From JBBREP01 sp963716525 (GTDB lineage Bacteria > Actinomycetota > Acidimicrobiia > IMCC26256 > PALSA-610): a stretch of 64,000 nt of DNA. The stretch is from the NCBI GenBank assembly GCA_963716525.1, contig OY970315.1, positions 744,001 through 808,000 on the forward strand. The letters are read 5' to 3'. The translations under genes were made by a program, and so were the position numbers. Numbering within the stretch: position 1 is the stretch's first letter; each line of letters begins with the position of its first letter. Below are positions 53,704 to 61,772 of the stretch, piece by piece. The notes under the pieces are model-generated. The model was not told the DNA's origin, did no database searches, and was given only the letters and a program-made list of their open reading frames with translations.

Positions 53704-54726
53704 TCAGCGCGACGAGCGCTGGTCTTCGTTTCTCGTGATGAACATCTCGCGCAGCGAGTCGAAGTTCTCCAGACAGCGCCCGGCGCCGAGCACGACGCAT
53801 TCCAGCGGCGCGTCCACGAGATGGACCGGCAGCCGCGTCTCGTTCGCGATGCGCCGGTCGAGCCCCTTCAACATGCCACCTCCGCCGACGAGATGGATGC
53901 CGTTCGCAATGAGGTCCTGCGCCAGCTCGGGCGGCGTGCGAGCGAGGCAGGCGATCACCGCGTCGCAGATCGAACGCACCTGCTCCTCGATCGCCGCCCG
54001 CACCTCCTCGGGCACGAGCATCACGGTCTTCGGCAGACCGCTCATCAGGTCTCGGCCCCGCACTTCGGCCTTCCACTCGTCGGCGACCGGGAACGCCGAG
54101 CCGATGGCGAGCTTGATCTCCTCGGCCGTGCGCTCCCCGATGGCGATGCCGTACTCGCGCCGCACGTAGGCCTGGATCGCCGCGTCGATGTCGAAGCTGC
54201 CGACGCGCACCGCTTCGAGCGCGACGATCCCACCCAGCGAGATCACCGCCACCTCGGTGGTGCCGCCGCCCACGTCGATCACCATGTTGCCCAGCGGCTC
54301 GTGGATCGGCAGCGACGCGCCGATCGCCGCGGCCATCGGCTGCTCGAGCAGATGCGTCTCCGAGGCGCCCGCGACACGCGCCGCCTCGCGCACGGCGCGC
54401 TGTTCCACCGCCGTGATCGCCGACGGCACGCAGATCAGCACACGGGCGCGGTGAAACCGGTGCACTCCGACTCGTTGGAACAGCAGCCGGATCAGCCGCT
54501 GCGTGATGTCGAAGTCGGTGATCGCGCCGCCGCGCAGCGGCCGCACGGCCACGATGTAGCCCGGCGTGCGACCGATCATCTGCCACGCGTCGTGCCCCAT
54601 CGCGAGCACCTCGTGGGTACGGCTGTTGAGCGCGATCACGGTCGGCTCGTTGAGCACGATGCCCTGGCTGCGGCCGTAGACGAGCGTGTTCGCCGTGCCG
54701 AGATCGATCGCGAGGTCGCGCGCCAT
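53704..54726 (-). CDS. MreB-like actin-family protein
   Basis: 340 residues. The actin-type ATPase motifs are present: phosphate 1 LAIDLGTANTLVYG, phosphate 2 VIDVGGGTTEVAVISLGG, and the adenosine motif LVGGGGMLKGLDRRIANE. IVLNEPTVIALN and the connect motif EQPMAAAIGASLP match MreB/Mbl. The family forms membrane-bound filaments guiding elongation. No mreC, mreD or rodA is visible nearby; instead it follows a small membrane protein and moaE, so the morphogenetic role is uncertain. Confidence 0.85.
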   Translation of the reverse strand: MARDLAIDLGTANTLVYGRSQGIVLNEPTVIALNSRTHEVLAMGHDAWQMIGRTPGYIVAVRPLRGGAITDFDITQRLIRLLFQRVGVHRFHRARVLICVPSAITAVEQRAVREAARVAGASETHLLEQPMAAAIGASLPIHEPLGNMVIDVGGGTTEVAVISLGGIVALEAVRVGSFDIDAAIQAYVRREYGIAIGERTAEEIKLAIGSAFPVADEWKAEVRGRDLMSGLPKTVMLVPEEVRAAIEEQVRSICDAVIACLARTPPELAQDLIANGIHLVGGGGMLKGLDRRIANETRLPVHLVDAPLECVVLGAGRCLENFDSLREMFITRNEDQRSSR

Positions 54727-54731
54727 CGTCG

Positions 54732-54908
54732 CTAGCGCCGCCGCGGCGGTCGCGCTCCCCGCGGTGTGTCGTCGAGCGGAGCGAGCGCTTGCAGGTTGCG
54801 GTCGAACTCGCGCACGCTCGAATCGAGCGACGTGCGCGGCCGGTGCCGCCACACGACAACAGCGATGCCGACCGAGCTCGCGACCAGGACGAACAGCAGG
54901 TAGGCCAT
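54732..54908 (-). CDS. small membrane protein next to the mreB-like gene
   Basis: 58 residues: one helix (AYLLFVLVASSVGIAVVVW) then a polar tail (RTSLDSSVREFDRNLQALAP) ending in a basic stretch. The ATG overlaps the moaE stop, and the mreB-like gene starts 5 bp after its stop, so it is translated in that operon. It could anchor the filament protein, but I do not recognise a family. Confidence 0.65.
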   Translation of the reverse strand: MAYLLFVLVASSVGIAVVVWRHRPRTSLDSSVREFDRNLQALAPLDDTPRGARPPRRR

Positions 54909-55423
54909 CAGCCGCTCGCCTCCGCCCCCGCTCGCCGACGGCTCGCGCCCCCAGGGGAAGGCACGTCCCGCAATTCGTGTGCACCGAGCGCCCAGCCCTC
55001 GCCGCCGGCCCAGTGCTCCTTCTTCCAGATCGGCACCGTCTGCTTGAGCTCGTCGATCGCGAACCGCCCGGCTTCGAAGGCCGCGTCGCGGTGCGGCGCC
55101 GACACGACCACGAGCACCGACGCCTCGGACAGCAGCAGGTCGCCGAGCCGGTGCAGCAGCACAAGCCGCTCGACGTCGGGCCAGCGCCCGCGCACCGCGG
55201 CGGCGAGCTCGCCGAGGCGCGCTCGTGCCGGCTCCTCGTAGGCCTCGTACGTCATGGCCTGGACCCCCGGCCGGCCCTCTGCGTGGTCTCGCACCACGCC
55301 TGTGAAGGACACGACCGCACCGGCGCCGGGCGTCGTCGCCCACGACGCGGCGATGCCGGTCGGGATCGGTTCGTACGTGAGGGCGATCCAATCGCGCCCG
55401 GTATCCGGCGGGACCATCGCCAC
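54908..55423 (-). CDS. moaE: molybdopterin synthase catalytic subunit MoaE
   Basis: 171 residues. GAVVSFTGVVRDHAEGRPGV, MTYEAYEEPARARLGELAAA, VLLHRLGDLLLSEASVLVVV SAPHRDAAFEAGRFAIDELK and VPIWKKEHW are the MoaE hallmarks, including the catalytic Lys of WKKE. It inserts sulfur into precursor Z using MoaD thiocarboxylate. No moaD or other moa gene is close. The start is set at GTG 55423 because TAGACT ends 8 nt upstream; an ATG at 55417 is two codons in. Confidence 0.9.
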   Translation of the reverse strand: MAMVPPDTGRDWIALTYEPIPTGIAASWATTPGAGAVVSFTGVVRDHAEGRPGVQAMTYEAYEEPARARLGELAAAVRGRWPDVERLVLLHRLGDLLLSEASVLVVVSAPHRDAAFEAGRFAIDELKQTVPIWKKEHWAGGEGWALGAHELRDVPSPGGASRRRAGAEASG

Positions 55424-55431
55424 GGCCGGCG

Positions 55432-55437
55432 AGTCTA
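55432..55437 (-). promoter_or_regulatory. -10 hexamer TAGACT, leaderless start
   Basis: On the minus strand TAGACT ends 8 nt before the GTG at 55423, heading the moaE - small membrane protein - mreB-like operon. Confidence 0.5.
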
Positions 55438-55534
55438 GGTGGAAGCACCTTCTGCACCTCCGGGCCGGGCCGCGCCTCGGCGGCGCCGCCGGCTCCCTAC
55501 ACTCCACGCGCCGCACCTCTCTGGCGATCCGCAG

Positions 55535-56770
55535 ATGATGCACGACGACCCTCTCTCCGGACCGGACGACGCCGAGCGCGGCGATACCGGTGACCACGAC
55601 CTCGACGCGTCGCGGGCTCGCAGCACTCCGCCCGATCCGCTCGACCGCGTCTGGCGCCATCCCGCCGAGCTCGGACGTGCGCCCGCCACGCGAACGCCGC
55701 GCCAACCCGGGCACACGGGCCTGTTGGCGCTCACGAGCGTGGCGATCGGCGGCTCGATGGTCGGCGCAGTGCTCACTGTCGGCATCCTCGCCCTCTCCGG
55801 TCTGCTGAACGGCCGCCCCCATCCCACCGCGAACGACCGCCTCGTGCAGAAGGCGCAGAACGAGGCCACGCAGCAAGCCGTGGCGTCGGTGCGCCCGTCG
55901 GTGGTGCTCGTGACGGCGAGCGACGACGGGGGCGCAACCCGCCAGGGCGCGGGCGTGGTGATCCGCCACGGCGGCGACATCCTCACGTCGTCGTGGCTCG
56001 TCGGTGATGCCGTCAACGTCACGATCCGCACCGACGACGACCGGAAGCTCACGGCGCAGGTCGTGGGCACCGACAGGGCCAGCGGGCTGGCCCTCCTCGA
56101 GAGCGACGGCGACCTCCCCGCGGCGACGCTCGCGCCGAACGGGCCCGGCATCGGGAACTCGGTCGTGGCGTTGAGCGGCGATCCCCACGCGATCGGTATC
56201 GGCGTGGTGAGCGCCACCAACGTGGTCGTCAGCTCGTACGACGGCGTCACGATGGCGAACGCGTTCGCCACGGACGCGCGCCCGGTCGTCGACGACGCCG
56301 GTGCCCCCGTGATCGACGGCCGGGCCCAGGTCGCCGGCATCCTGCTGCCGCACGGCCTCGGCGCGGTGCCGATCGACTACGCGCGCGCGATCGCCGACTC
56401 GATCCACAAGAGCGGGGCCGTCGAGCACGCGTGGATCGGCGTGGCCGGATCGAACTCCAAGTACGGCGGTCCCGAGATCCGTACCGTCACCGCGGGCGGC
56501 CCGGCCGACATGGCCGGCATGGAGAAGGGCGACGTGGTGGTGACGGTCAACGGCCGCAATATCGCCACGGCCGACGAGTTGCAGGCCGACATCCGCGAGC
56601 ACTGGCCGAACCAGACCCTCGAGATCGTCGTCAGCCGGGGTGGCGCGTCGCTGCCGCTCGACGTCACCGCAGCCGCGCCACCTCTCGCACCCGATCCGTC
56701 GCCACTCCACCCCTCCACCACCGTCGCCGCCACCACGACCACGCTCCCCTCTCCGCCCGTCGGCGCGTGA
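55535..56770 (+). CDS. HtrA-like PDZ protein with inactive protease domain
   Basis: 411 residues. A cytosolic N-terminus, one helix (SVAIGGSMVGAVLTVGILAL), a trypsin-like domain and a PDZ domain (GGPEIRTVTAGGPADMAGME KGDVVVTVNGRNI), then a Thr/Pro tail. The catalytic triad is gone. The TNxHVV site reads TSSWLVGDA (His to Trp), the TDLAVL site reads ASGLALLE (Asp to Gly), and the GNSGGP site reads DDAGAPVI (Ser to Ala). The fold is kept, so it is probably a binding or sensing pseudoprotease. Two ATGs (55535, 55538) are possible starts. TACACT lies 31 nt upstream. Confidence 0.85.
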   Translation: MMHDDPLSGPDDAERGDTGDHDLDASRARSTPPDPLDRVWRHPAELGRAPATRTPRQPGHTGLLALTSVAIGGSMVGAVLTVGILALSGLLNGRPHPTANDRLVQKAQNEATQQAVASVRPSVVLVTASDDGGATRQGAGVVIRHGGDILTSSWLVGDAVNVTIRTDDDRKLTAQVVGTDRASGLALLESDGDLPAATLAPNGPGIGNSVVALSGDPHAIGIGVVSATNVVVSSYDGVTMANAFATDARPVVDDAGAPVIDGRAQVAGILLPHGLGAVPIDYARAIADSIHKSGAVEHAWIGVAGSNSKYGGPEIRTVTAGGPADMAGMEKGDVVVTVNGRNIATADELQADIREHWPNQTLEIVVSRGGASLPLDVTAAAPPLAPDPSPLHPSTTVAATTTTLPSPPVGA

Positions 56771-56837
56771 GGCCACACCCTCGCCGCGCCACCACGGCGT
56801 GCGGCCGATGGACTCTCACCGCCTGCAGCGCGCGAGC

Positions 56838-57896
56838 ATGGGAGTCATGACCCCGCGCGAGCTCGACGACATCGATCGGGAGCTGCTGAACGCGCTCCAA
56901 TGGGACTTCCCCGTCGTGGCGCGGCCATACGCCGCGTTGGCCGAGCAACTCGGGATCTCGGAAGCCGACGTGCGCGCGCGCGTCCAGCATGTGAAGGACA
57001 GCGGAGTGCTGCGCCAGCTCTCGGCAATCTTCGACACGCGCGCGCTCGGATACAACTCGGCGCTTGTCGCCTGCCGCGTCGCTCCGGACCGAGTCGACGA
57101 GGCCGCCGCCGTCATCTCGGAGCATCCCGGCGTCTCACACAATTACAAGCGCAATCACGCGTACAACCTCTGGTACACGGTCGCGGTGCCGCCCGGTGAC
57201 GACTTCGACGCACACGTCGACGTGTTGCACCGCGAGTCGGGCGCGATCGTCACGCGCAAGCTGCCGACGCTGCAGCTGTACAAGATCGGCGTGAAGCTCG
57301 ACATGACGGGGAAGACCGCGGCCGACGCCAAGGCCGAGGTGCTCGCACACGAGACACCCGAGCGGCGGCCCGACATGGTGGCGCCCGAGCTCACCGACGA
57401 CCAGGTGCGGATGATGCAGGTCGTGCAGGAGGATCTGCCGGTGGTGCCGGAGCCGTTCGCGGTGTTCGGCGAGAAGATCGGCCGTACCGGCGACGACGTG
57501 CTCGCGGCGCTGAGCGAGTTCAAGGAACGCAAGTGGATGCGCCGCTTCGCCGCCGTGATGAACCACCGCAGCGCGGGGTTCAAGGCCAATGCCATGGGCG
57601 TGTGGGCGGTCCCCGAGGACCGGCTGGCGAAGATCGGCCCGCAGATGGCGGGCTTCGCGTCGGTGTCGCACTGTTATCGCCGGCCCACCTACGACGACTG
57701 GCCGTACACCGTGTTCACGATGGTGCACGGTCGCACGGCGCGCGATTGCGAGGCCACGATCGAAGCGATCCGCGACGAGACCGGCATCACCGAGTACGCC
57801 CTACTCTGGTCGGTCAAGGAGTACAAGAAGGTCCGCCTTCGCTACTTCACCTCGGACTGGGACCGCTGGGCGGCCGAGCACCTCGCGCCGGCATAG
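56838..57896 (+). CDS. fused Lrp/AsnC-type protein resembling siroheme decarboxylase AhbA-AhbB
   Basis: 352 residues with two AsnC-like halves. Half 1 (about 8-165): DDIDRELLNALQWDFPVVAR PYAALAEQLGIS, then VSHNYKRNHAYNLWYTVAVP. Half 2 (about 185-340): LTDDQVRMMQVVQEDLPVVP EPFAVFGEKIG, then VSHCYRRPTYDDWPYTVFTM VHGRT. The RNHAYNLWYT and RRP.Y.DWPYT.FTMVHG blocks are the hallmarks of AhbA and AhbB/NirD-type siroheme decarboxylases, which make 12,18-didecarboxysiroheme in alternative heme or heme d1 synthesis. These are normally two subunits; here they are one chain. A DNA-binding Lrp regulator is the less likely alternative. Confidence 0.75.
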   Translation: MGVMTPRELDDIDRELLNALQWDFPVVARPYAALAEQLGISEADVRARVQHVKDSGVLRQLSAIFDTRALGYNSALVACRVAPDRVDEAAAVISEHPGVSHNYKRNHAYNLWYTVAVPPGDDFDAHVDVLHRESGAIVTRKLPTLQLYKIGVKLDMTGKTAADAKAEVLAHETPERRPDMVAPELTDDQVRMMQVVQEDLPVVPEPFAVFGEKIGRTGDDVLAALSEFKERKWMRRFAAVMNHRSAGFKANAMGVWAVPEDRLAKIGPQMAGFASVSHCYRRPTYDDWPYTVFTMVHGRTARDCEATIEAIRDETGITEYALLWSVKEYKKVRLRYFTSDWDRWAAEHLAPA

Positions 57897-57945
57897 GCAG
57901 GGCCGGCACAGGCAGGGCCGGCACAGGCAGGGCCGGCACCGTCAG
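57893..57945. repeat. 15-bp tandem repeat between convergent genes
   Basis: GGCAGGGCCGGCACA occurs three times in tandem and then decays. Each unit contains GCCGGC, so the transcript could fold into alternative small hairpins and act as a terminator between the two convergent genes. Confidence 0.8.
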
Positions 57946-57951
57946 GCCCGG

Positions 57952-59025
57952 TCAGCGCCGGCGCCGCCGGCTGAGCCACCACGTGCCCGCCCCGGCACCC
58001 GCGAGCACCGCGCCAACGGCTGCGATCCACGGAAGCGGGCGGCGGCGCGCGTCGGGATCACCGGCGAGCAGGATCGCCTCCTCGTTCGTGTGCTTCGGCT
58101 GCCAGCCCCGCTCCTTCAGCCGTTCGTTCGACACCACCCACGGGTGCATCACATAGGGCAGCACCTCCGGCGGCGCGTCACCGAGGCCGCTCCCCCACAG
58201 CGCACCGAGCGCGGTGGCGGCCACCTCCTCGGGCACCGCAGGCGGTCGGCGGTGCGGCGCGATCGCGACCGCCTCGTCGTGGTCGAGCCAGCCGTCGGCG
58301 GCCACGTTGAACACGCCGTCGAGGTCGTCGCTCACCGCCAGCGCGAGCGCGCTGGCGGCATCGTCGACGTGTACCACCTGCACGGGCGGCGTCATGCCGC
58401 GGACGACTGCGGGGGGGCGTCCCGACGCGGCGCGGGCGAAGAGGGTGTGCGCGCCCGCCCCGACGACCGGCGCGATCCGCAGCAATGTCACGACCCGGTC
58501 GGTACGGTGGTCCTGCCACTCGTGCAGCAGCCGCTCACATTCGGCGTCGTGTTGCGCGGGCTCGTAGCCCGCGTTCGGCCGGATCAGGGCGTCCTCGTCG
58601 AGCGGCACGGGATTGCTCGACCACGCGCCGTACACCATCGCGCTCGACGGCCGCACGATCTTGCGCACGCCGGCCGCGCTCGCGGCCGCGAGCAGGCGAC
58701 GGGTCGCATCGACGTTCACCCGGTGGGCCAGCTCGCCGTCGGGGATCGGCGCAACGATCGCAGCGAGGTGTACGAGCGTGTCGACCCCGCGCAGCAGCGG
58801 GGCCGCATCGACGCCGGCCAGGTCGACGAGATGGAACTCCAACCGAGCAACACGCCGCGGTGGCTCGCGCACGTCGAGGCCGATGATGCGCTCCACCGAG
58901 GTGACGGAGTCGAGCAACGGCAGCAGGCGCTGGCCGAGCAGCCCCGACACGCCGGTCACGGCCACGGTGCGGCCCACGGGCGCGGCCGCCGGCCCGGCGT
59001 GGGGTGACGGTTGGTCCTCGGTCAT
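57952..59025 (-). CDS. NAD-dependent epimerase/dehydratase with C-terminal anchor
   Basis: 357 residues. Extended SDR: TVAVTGVSGLLGQRLLPLLD (nucleotide loop), VDTLVHLAAIVAPIPDGELA, VRPSSAMVYGAWSSNPVP, and then YEPAQHDAECERL, where the YxxxK motif is altered (Lys replaced by Asp). VVHVDDAASALALAV is the usual later block. The C-terminus has one helix (LPWIAAVGAVLAGAGAGTWW) and a run of arginines, so it is membrane-tethered. The substrate is unknown and loss of the Lys makes classic SDR catalysis doubtful. It is divergent from the Zincin_2 gene. Confidence 0.75.
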   Translation of the reverse strand: MTEDQPSPHAGPAAAPVGRTVAVTGVSGLLGQRLLPLLDSVTSVERIIGLDVREPPRRVARLEFHLVDLAGVDAAPLLRGVDTLVHLAAIVAPIPDGELAHRVNVDATRRLLAAASAAGVRKIVRPSSAMVYGAWSSNPVPLDEDALIRPNAGYEPAQHDAECERLLHEWQDHRTDRVVTLLRIAPVVGAGAHTLFARAASGRPPAVVRGMTPPVQVVHVDDAASALALAVSDDLDGVFNVAADGWLDHDEAVAIAPHRRPPAVPEEVAATALGALWGSGLGDAPPEVLPYVMHPWVVSNERLKERGWQPKHTNEEAILLAGDPDARRRPLPWIAAVGAVLAGAGAGTWWLSRRRRR

Positions 59026-59032
59026 CCGTTCA

Positions 59033-59038
59033 TACACT
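59033..59038 (+). promoter_or_regulatory. -10 hexamer TACACT, leaderless start
   Basis: TACACT ends 6 nt before the GTG at 59045. TTGGTC at 59011-59016 lies 16 bp upstream as a possible -35. Confidence 0.5.
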
Positions 59039-59044
59039 GGTTCA

Positions 59045-60331
59045 GTGAGCGACGAAAACCAAATGGACGGCCCGCCGGACCCGTTCGGTCCCGAGGGATT
59101 CGACGCATCACAGTTCTTCGCGCAACACGGGCTCGACCTCTCGCAGGTGCTCGGCATCTTCAGCGGGTCCGGACCGGTCAACTGGGAGGTCGCGCACCAG
59201 GTCGCCGAGTCGATCTGCCTCACGAACCAGGACGGTGAGGGGCAGCTCGACGATCCCGAGGTCGAAGGTTCGGCGAAGGCCGACCGCCTCGCCGCGCTCG
59301 TGCGGGCGGCGCAGACGAACGTCGCCGCCACCACCGGCCTCGCCGAGAGCACCGCGCTCGAGGTGCGCTGCGTGAACCGCCGGGGCTGGACGGCGATCAC
59401 GCTCGACGGGCTGCGCCCCGTGCTCGAGGCGCTCGCGTCACGCATGTCGTCGCCGTTCGCCACGGGCACGCTGCCGTTCGACAGGCCCGAAGATCTCGAG
59501 GACGATCCCGACGTGCTCGCCGGCATCATGGGCGTGCTCGCTCCCGTGCTGTTCGGGGTGCAGGCCGGTTCGCTCACGGGCCTCCTCGCGCACCACGCGC
59601 TCGGCCAGTACGACCTCCCGCTCCCGCTCGCCGCGCCGCCGAAGCTCGCGTTCGTGGTCGCCAACGTCGAACGCTTCGCGCGCGACTGGGACCTCGAATT
59701 CGACGACCTCGGGTTCGCGCTGGCGTCGCGCGAGGTCGTGCATGCCGCGCAGCGGAGCGTGCCGTGGGTTCGTGATCGGCTCGTGCGGCTCGCCACCGAG
59801 TACGTCTCGGGCTACGAGCTGCGCCCCGACGTGCTCGAAGACCAGTTCAGCGACACGTTCGCCGCGTTCGACGAGCTCGAGCCGGAGTCGCTGATCGCCA
59901 AGCTCCAGGCCGGGGAGATGCCGGCCATCGACATCGACGCCACCGAGCTGCTGGCCCACCTCCGCACACCCGCCCAGGAGCCGATCCTCGCCGAGCTCCA
60001 GCGCTTCGGCTCGGTGCTCGGTGGCTACGCCGACGCGGTCATCGACCTGCTCGGCACGCGCGTCGGGCCCGAGGGCTCCCGCATCGAGGAGGCGCTGCGG
60101 CGCCACCGAGTCGAGTGCGGCGCGGCCACCGAGTTCGTCGACCTCATGCTCGGCCTCAAGATCGACCGCACCTACTACGACAGGGGCCGTGCGTTCTGCG
60201 AGGGCGTGCTCGAACGGTCCGGCATCGACGGCCTCAATCGGGTATGGGAGCGCGAGTCGATGCTGCCCACCGAGAACGAGCTCGAGGCCCCCGGCCTCTG
60301 GCTCGCCCGCATCGAGCTCGACCTCGATTAA
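59045..60331 (+). CDS. Zincin_2 (DUF2342) family protein with altered zinc motif
   Basis: 428 residues. The acidic N-terminus and the helical body fit the DUF2342/Zincin_2 family, common in Actinomycetota: SGSGPVNWEVAHQVAESICL, VNRRGWTAITLDGLRPVLEA, VLAPVLFGVQAGSLTGLLAH HALGQYDLPLP, FVVANVERFARDW and the C-terminal GLKIDRTYYDRGRAFCEGV. The expected HExxH reads REVVH in LASREVVHAAQRSVPW, so the first zinc His is Arg and it is probably not an active metalloprotease. Start at GTG 59045 from the promoter spacing; an ATG lies at 59063. Confidence 0.8.
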   Translation: MSDENQMDGPPDPFGPEGFDASQFFAQHGLDLSQVLGIFSGSGPVNWEVAHQVAESICLTNQDGEGQLDDPEVEGSAKADRLAALVRAAQTNVAATTGLAESTALEVRCVNRRGWTAITLDGLRPVLEALASRMSSPFATGTLPFDRPEDLEDDPDVLAGIMGVLAPVLFGVQAGSLTGLLAHHALGQYDLPLPLAAPPKLAFVVANVERFARDWDLEFDDLGFALASREVVHAAQRSVPWVRDRLVRLATEYVSGYELRPDVLEDQFSDTFAAFDELEPESLIAKLQAGEMPAIDIDATELLAHLRTPAQEPILAELQRFGSVLGGYADAVIDLLGTRVGPEGSRIEEALRRHRVECGAATEFVDLMLGLKIDRTYYDRGRAFCEGVLERSGIDGLNRVWERESMLPTENELEAPGLWLARIELDLD

Positions 60332-60390
60332 CCGGCGACTCACCGGCGACTCACCGGCGGGCGGCGGCCGCGGTGGCTGCGGTGACGCGC

Positions 60391-61710
60391 TCAGCGGCGC
60401 GCCCGAGCGCGCTCGCGGCGCAGCATCGAAAGGCGCGGCGACTGCGCGACCGATTCCGGACCGTCGCGTGTGCGGTCGGGTGGGTTCGCGTCGGCGTGGC
60501 GCACCGCGCCGAGGTACCCGAACCCGACGAACAGCATCACGAGTGCCATCAGGAACAGCCCGAACTTGCCGTCGAACGCGTGGAAGCTCGCGGTCGGCGC
60601 GAGCAGCACCGCCAACAGACCGCCGCCGACCCAGATCAGCTGGAAGCGGGTCTCGAAGCGGGCGATCGCGCGCCCGCGCACTGCGTCGTGCGCGTCGCGC
60701 TGGAGCAGGCTGTCGAACGTGAGACGGGCGGCGGCCGCGCTCAGCGCCACCGTCGCCGCCGCGGCAGCCAGCGACGGAACGGCGTACACCCGCGCCACGA
60801 ACACGAGAATGATCGCCGGCACCGTGATGAACCCGACGAGCATCCACTCCTCGCGCAACTTGCGCCGCAGCGGCGGCGCGACCAGCGCACCGAGTCCGTT
60901 CCCGATGGCGCTCGCCCCGACGACGAGACCGAACACCGTGTTCGGCTCCTTGTGGAACTTGAGCACGAAGGCGACGAAGAACGTCATGAATCCGACGACG
61001 CCGCGCATGAACCCCATCGCGGTGCCCGCCGAGACGATGCTCGGCAGGTGCAGCATCTCCTTCTCGGCCGGCGTCTCGGCGCGGCCGACAAAGCGGGCAC
61101 GGGGAATGCCGATCGCGAGCACACCCGCCACGACGAACACCACGGCCCCCGCGCGCAGCACCCACTCACCGCCGAAGAGCTTCAGTATCCCGCCGGCGAG
61201 CGGTGCGGCGACGACGCCGCCCAGCACGCTCAGCAGCGCGAGCCGGGAGTTGGCGGCCACGAGCTCCGAATCGTCGTCGACCAGCGCCGGCACGAGGGAG
61301 TTCCTGGTAATGCCCTGCGCTTTCGACAGCGCCAGGGCCACGAGCGCCAGCGGGTAGAGGAGCGCGTCGTTGATGTGGTTCGCGAGCACGAACGCCACCG
61401 CCCCGCGCAACACGTTGATCAGCACCAGCATCAGCCGCCGGCCGCCACGCGAGCGGTCGAGCAGCGGGCCGATGAACGGTGCGACGATGGCGAACGGCGC
61501 CATGGTGAGCACCAGGTAGAGGAGCACCTTCGTACGGGCCTCGCTCGTGGCCGCGCTGAAGAACAACGAGTCGGCGAGGGCGACCGCGAAGAAGACGTCG
61601 CCGCAGACCGAGATCCCGTGGGCGACGGCCAGCTTGCCGAACGGTGTGGCGGTCGTCGAGCGCAACGCCGATTCGCCCGGCAGCTTCGGATACTGGCGCT
61701 TGGACGTGAC
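60391..61710 (-). CDS. MFS transporter
   Basis: About 439 residues with about twelve helices and the MFS loop motif in GPLLDRSRGGRRLMLVLINV. The N-terminus before helix 1 reads TSKRQYPKLPGESALRSTTA TPFGKLAVAHG, and the C-terminus is long, polar and Arg-rich. The substrate is unknown. No ATG, GTG or TTG start exists near this N-terminus. On the minus strand TACCCT (61719-61714) ends 6 nt before an in-frame ACG at 61707, and a GTC sits at 61710, so the start is non-canonical or mis-sequenced. It is divergent from ppk. Confidence 0.8.
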   Translation of the reverse strand, partial: VTSKRQYPKLPGESALRSTTATPFGKLAVAHGISVCGDVFFAVALADSLFFSAATSEARTKVLLYLVLTMAPFAIVAPFIGPLLDRSRGGRRLMLVLINVLRGAVAFVLANHINDALLYPLALVALALSKAQGITRNSLVPALVDDDSELVAANSRLALLSVLGGVVAAPLAGGILKLFGGEWVLRAGAVVFVVAGVLAIGIPRARFVGRAETPAEKEMLHLPSIVSAGTAMGFMRGVVGFMTFFVAFVLKFHKEPNTVFGLVVGASAIGNGLGALVAPPLRRKLREEWMLVGFITVPAIILVFVARVYAVPSLAAAAATVALSAAAARLTFDSLLQRDAHDAVRGRAIARFETRFQLIWVGGGLLAVLLAPTASFHAFDGKFGLFLMALVMLFVGFGYLGAVRHADANPPDRTRDGPESVAQSPRLSMLRRERARARR

Positions 61711-61759
61711 CCCAGGGTAGTTGTGGGCCCGACCCCGCCTTTCGCGCACCCGGCGCCCG

Positions 61760-61765
61760 TAGGAT
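61760..61765 (+). promoter_or_regulatory. -10 hexamer TAGGAT, leaderless start
   Basis: TAGGAT ends 7 nt before the ATG of ppk at 61773. Confidence 0.5.
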
Positions 61766-61772
61766 TGCTCGC

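Noticed and set aside
55439..55534. Extended N-terminus for the HtrA-like protein
   Set aside because: The added residues are Arg/Pro-rich with no family resemblance and overlap the moaE promoter; ATG 55535 is preferred.
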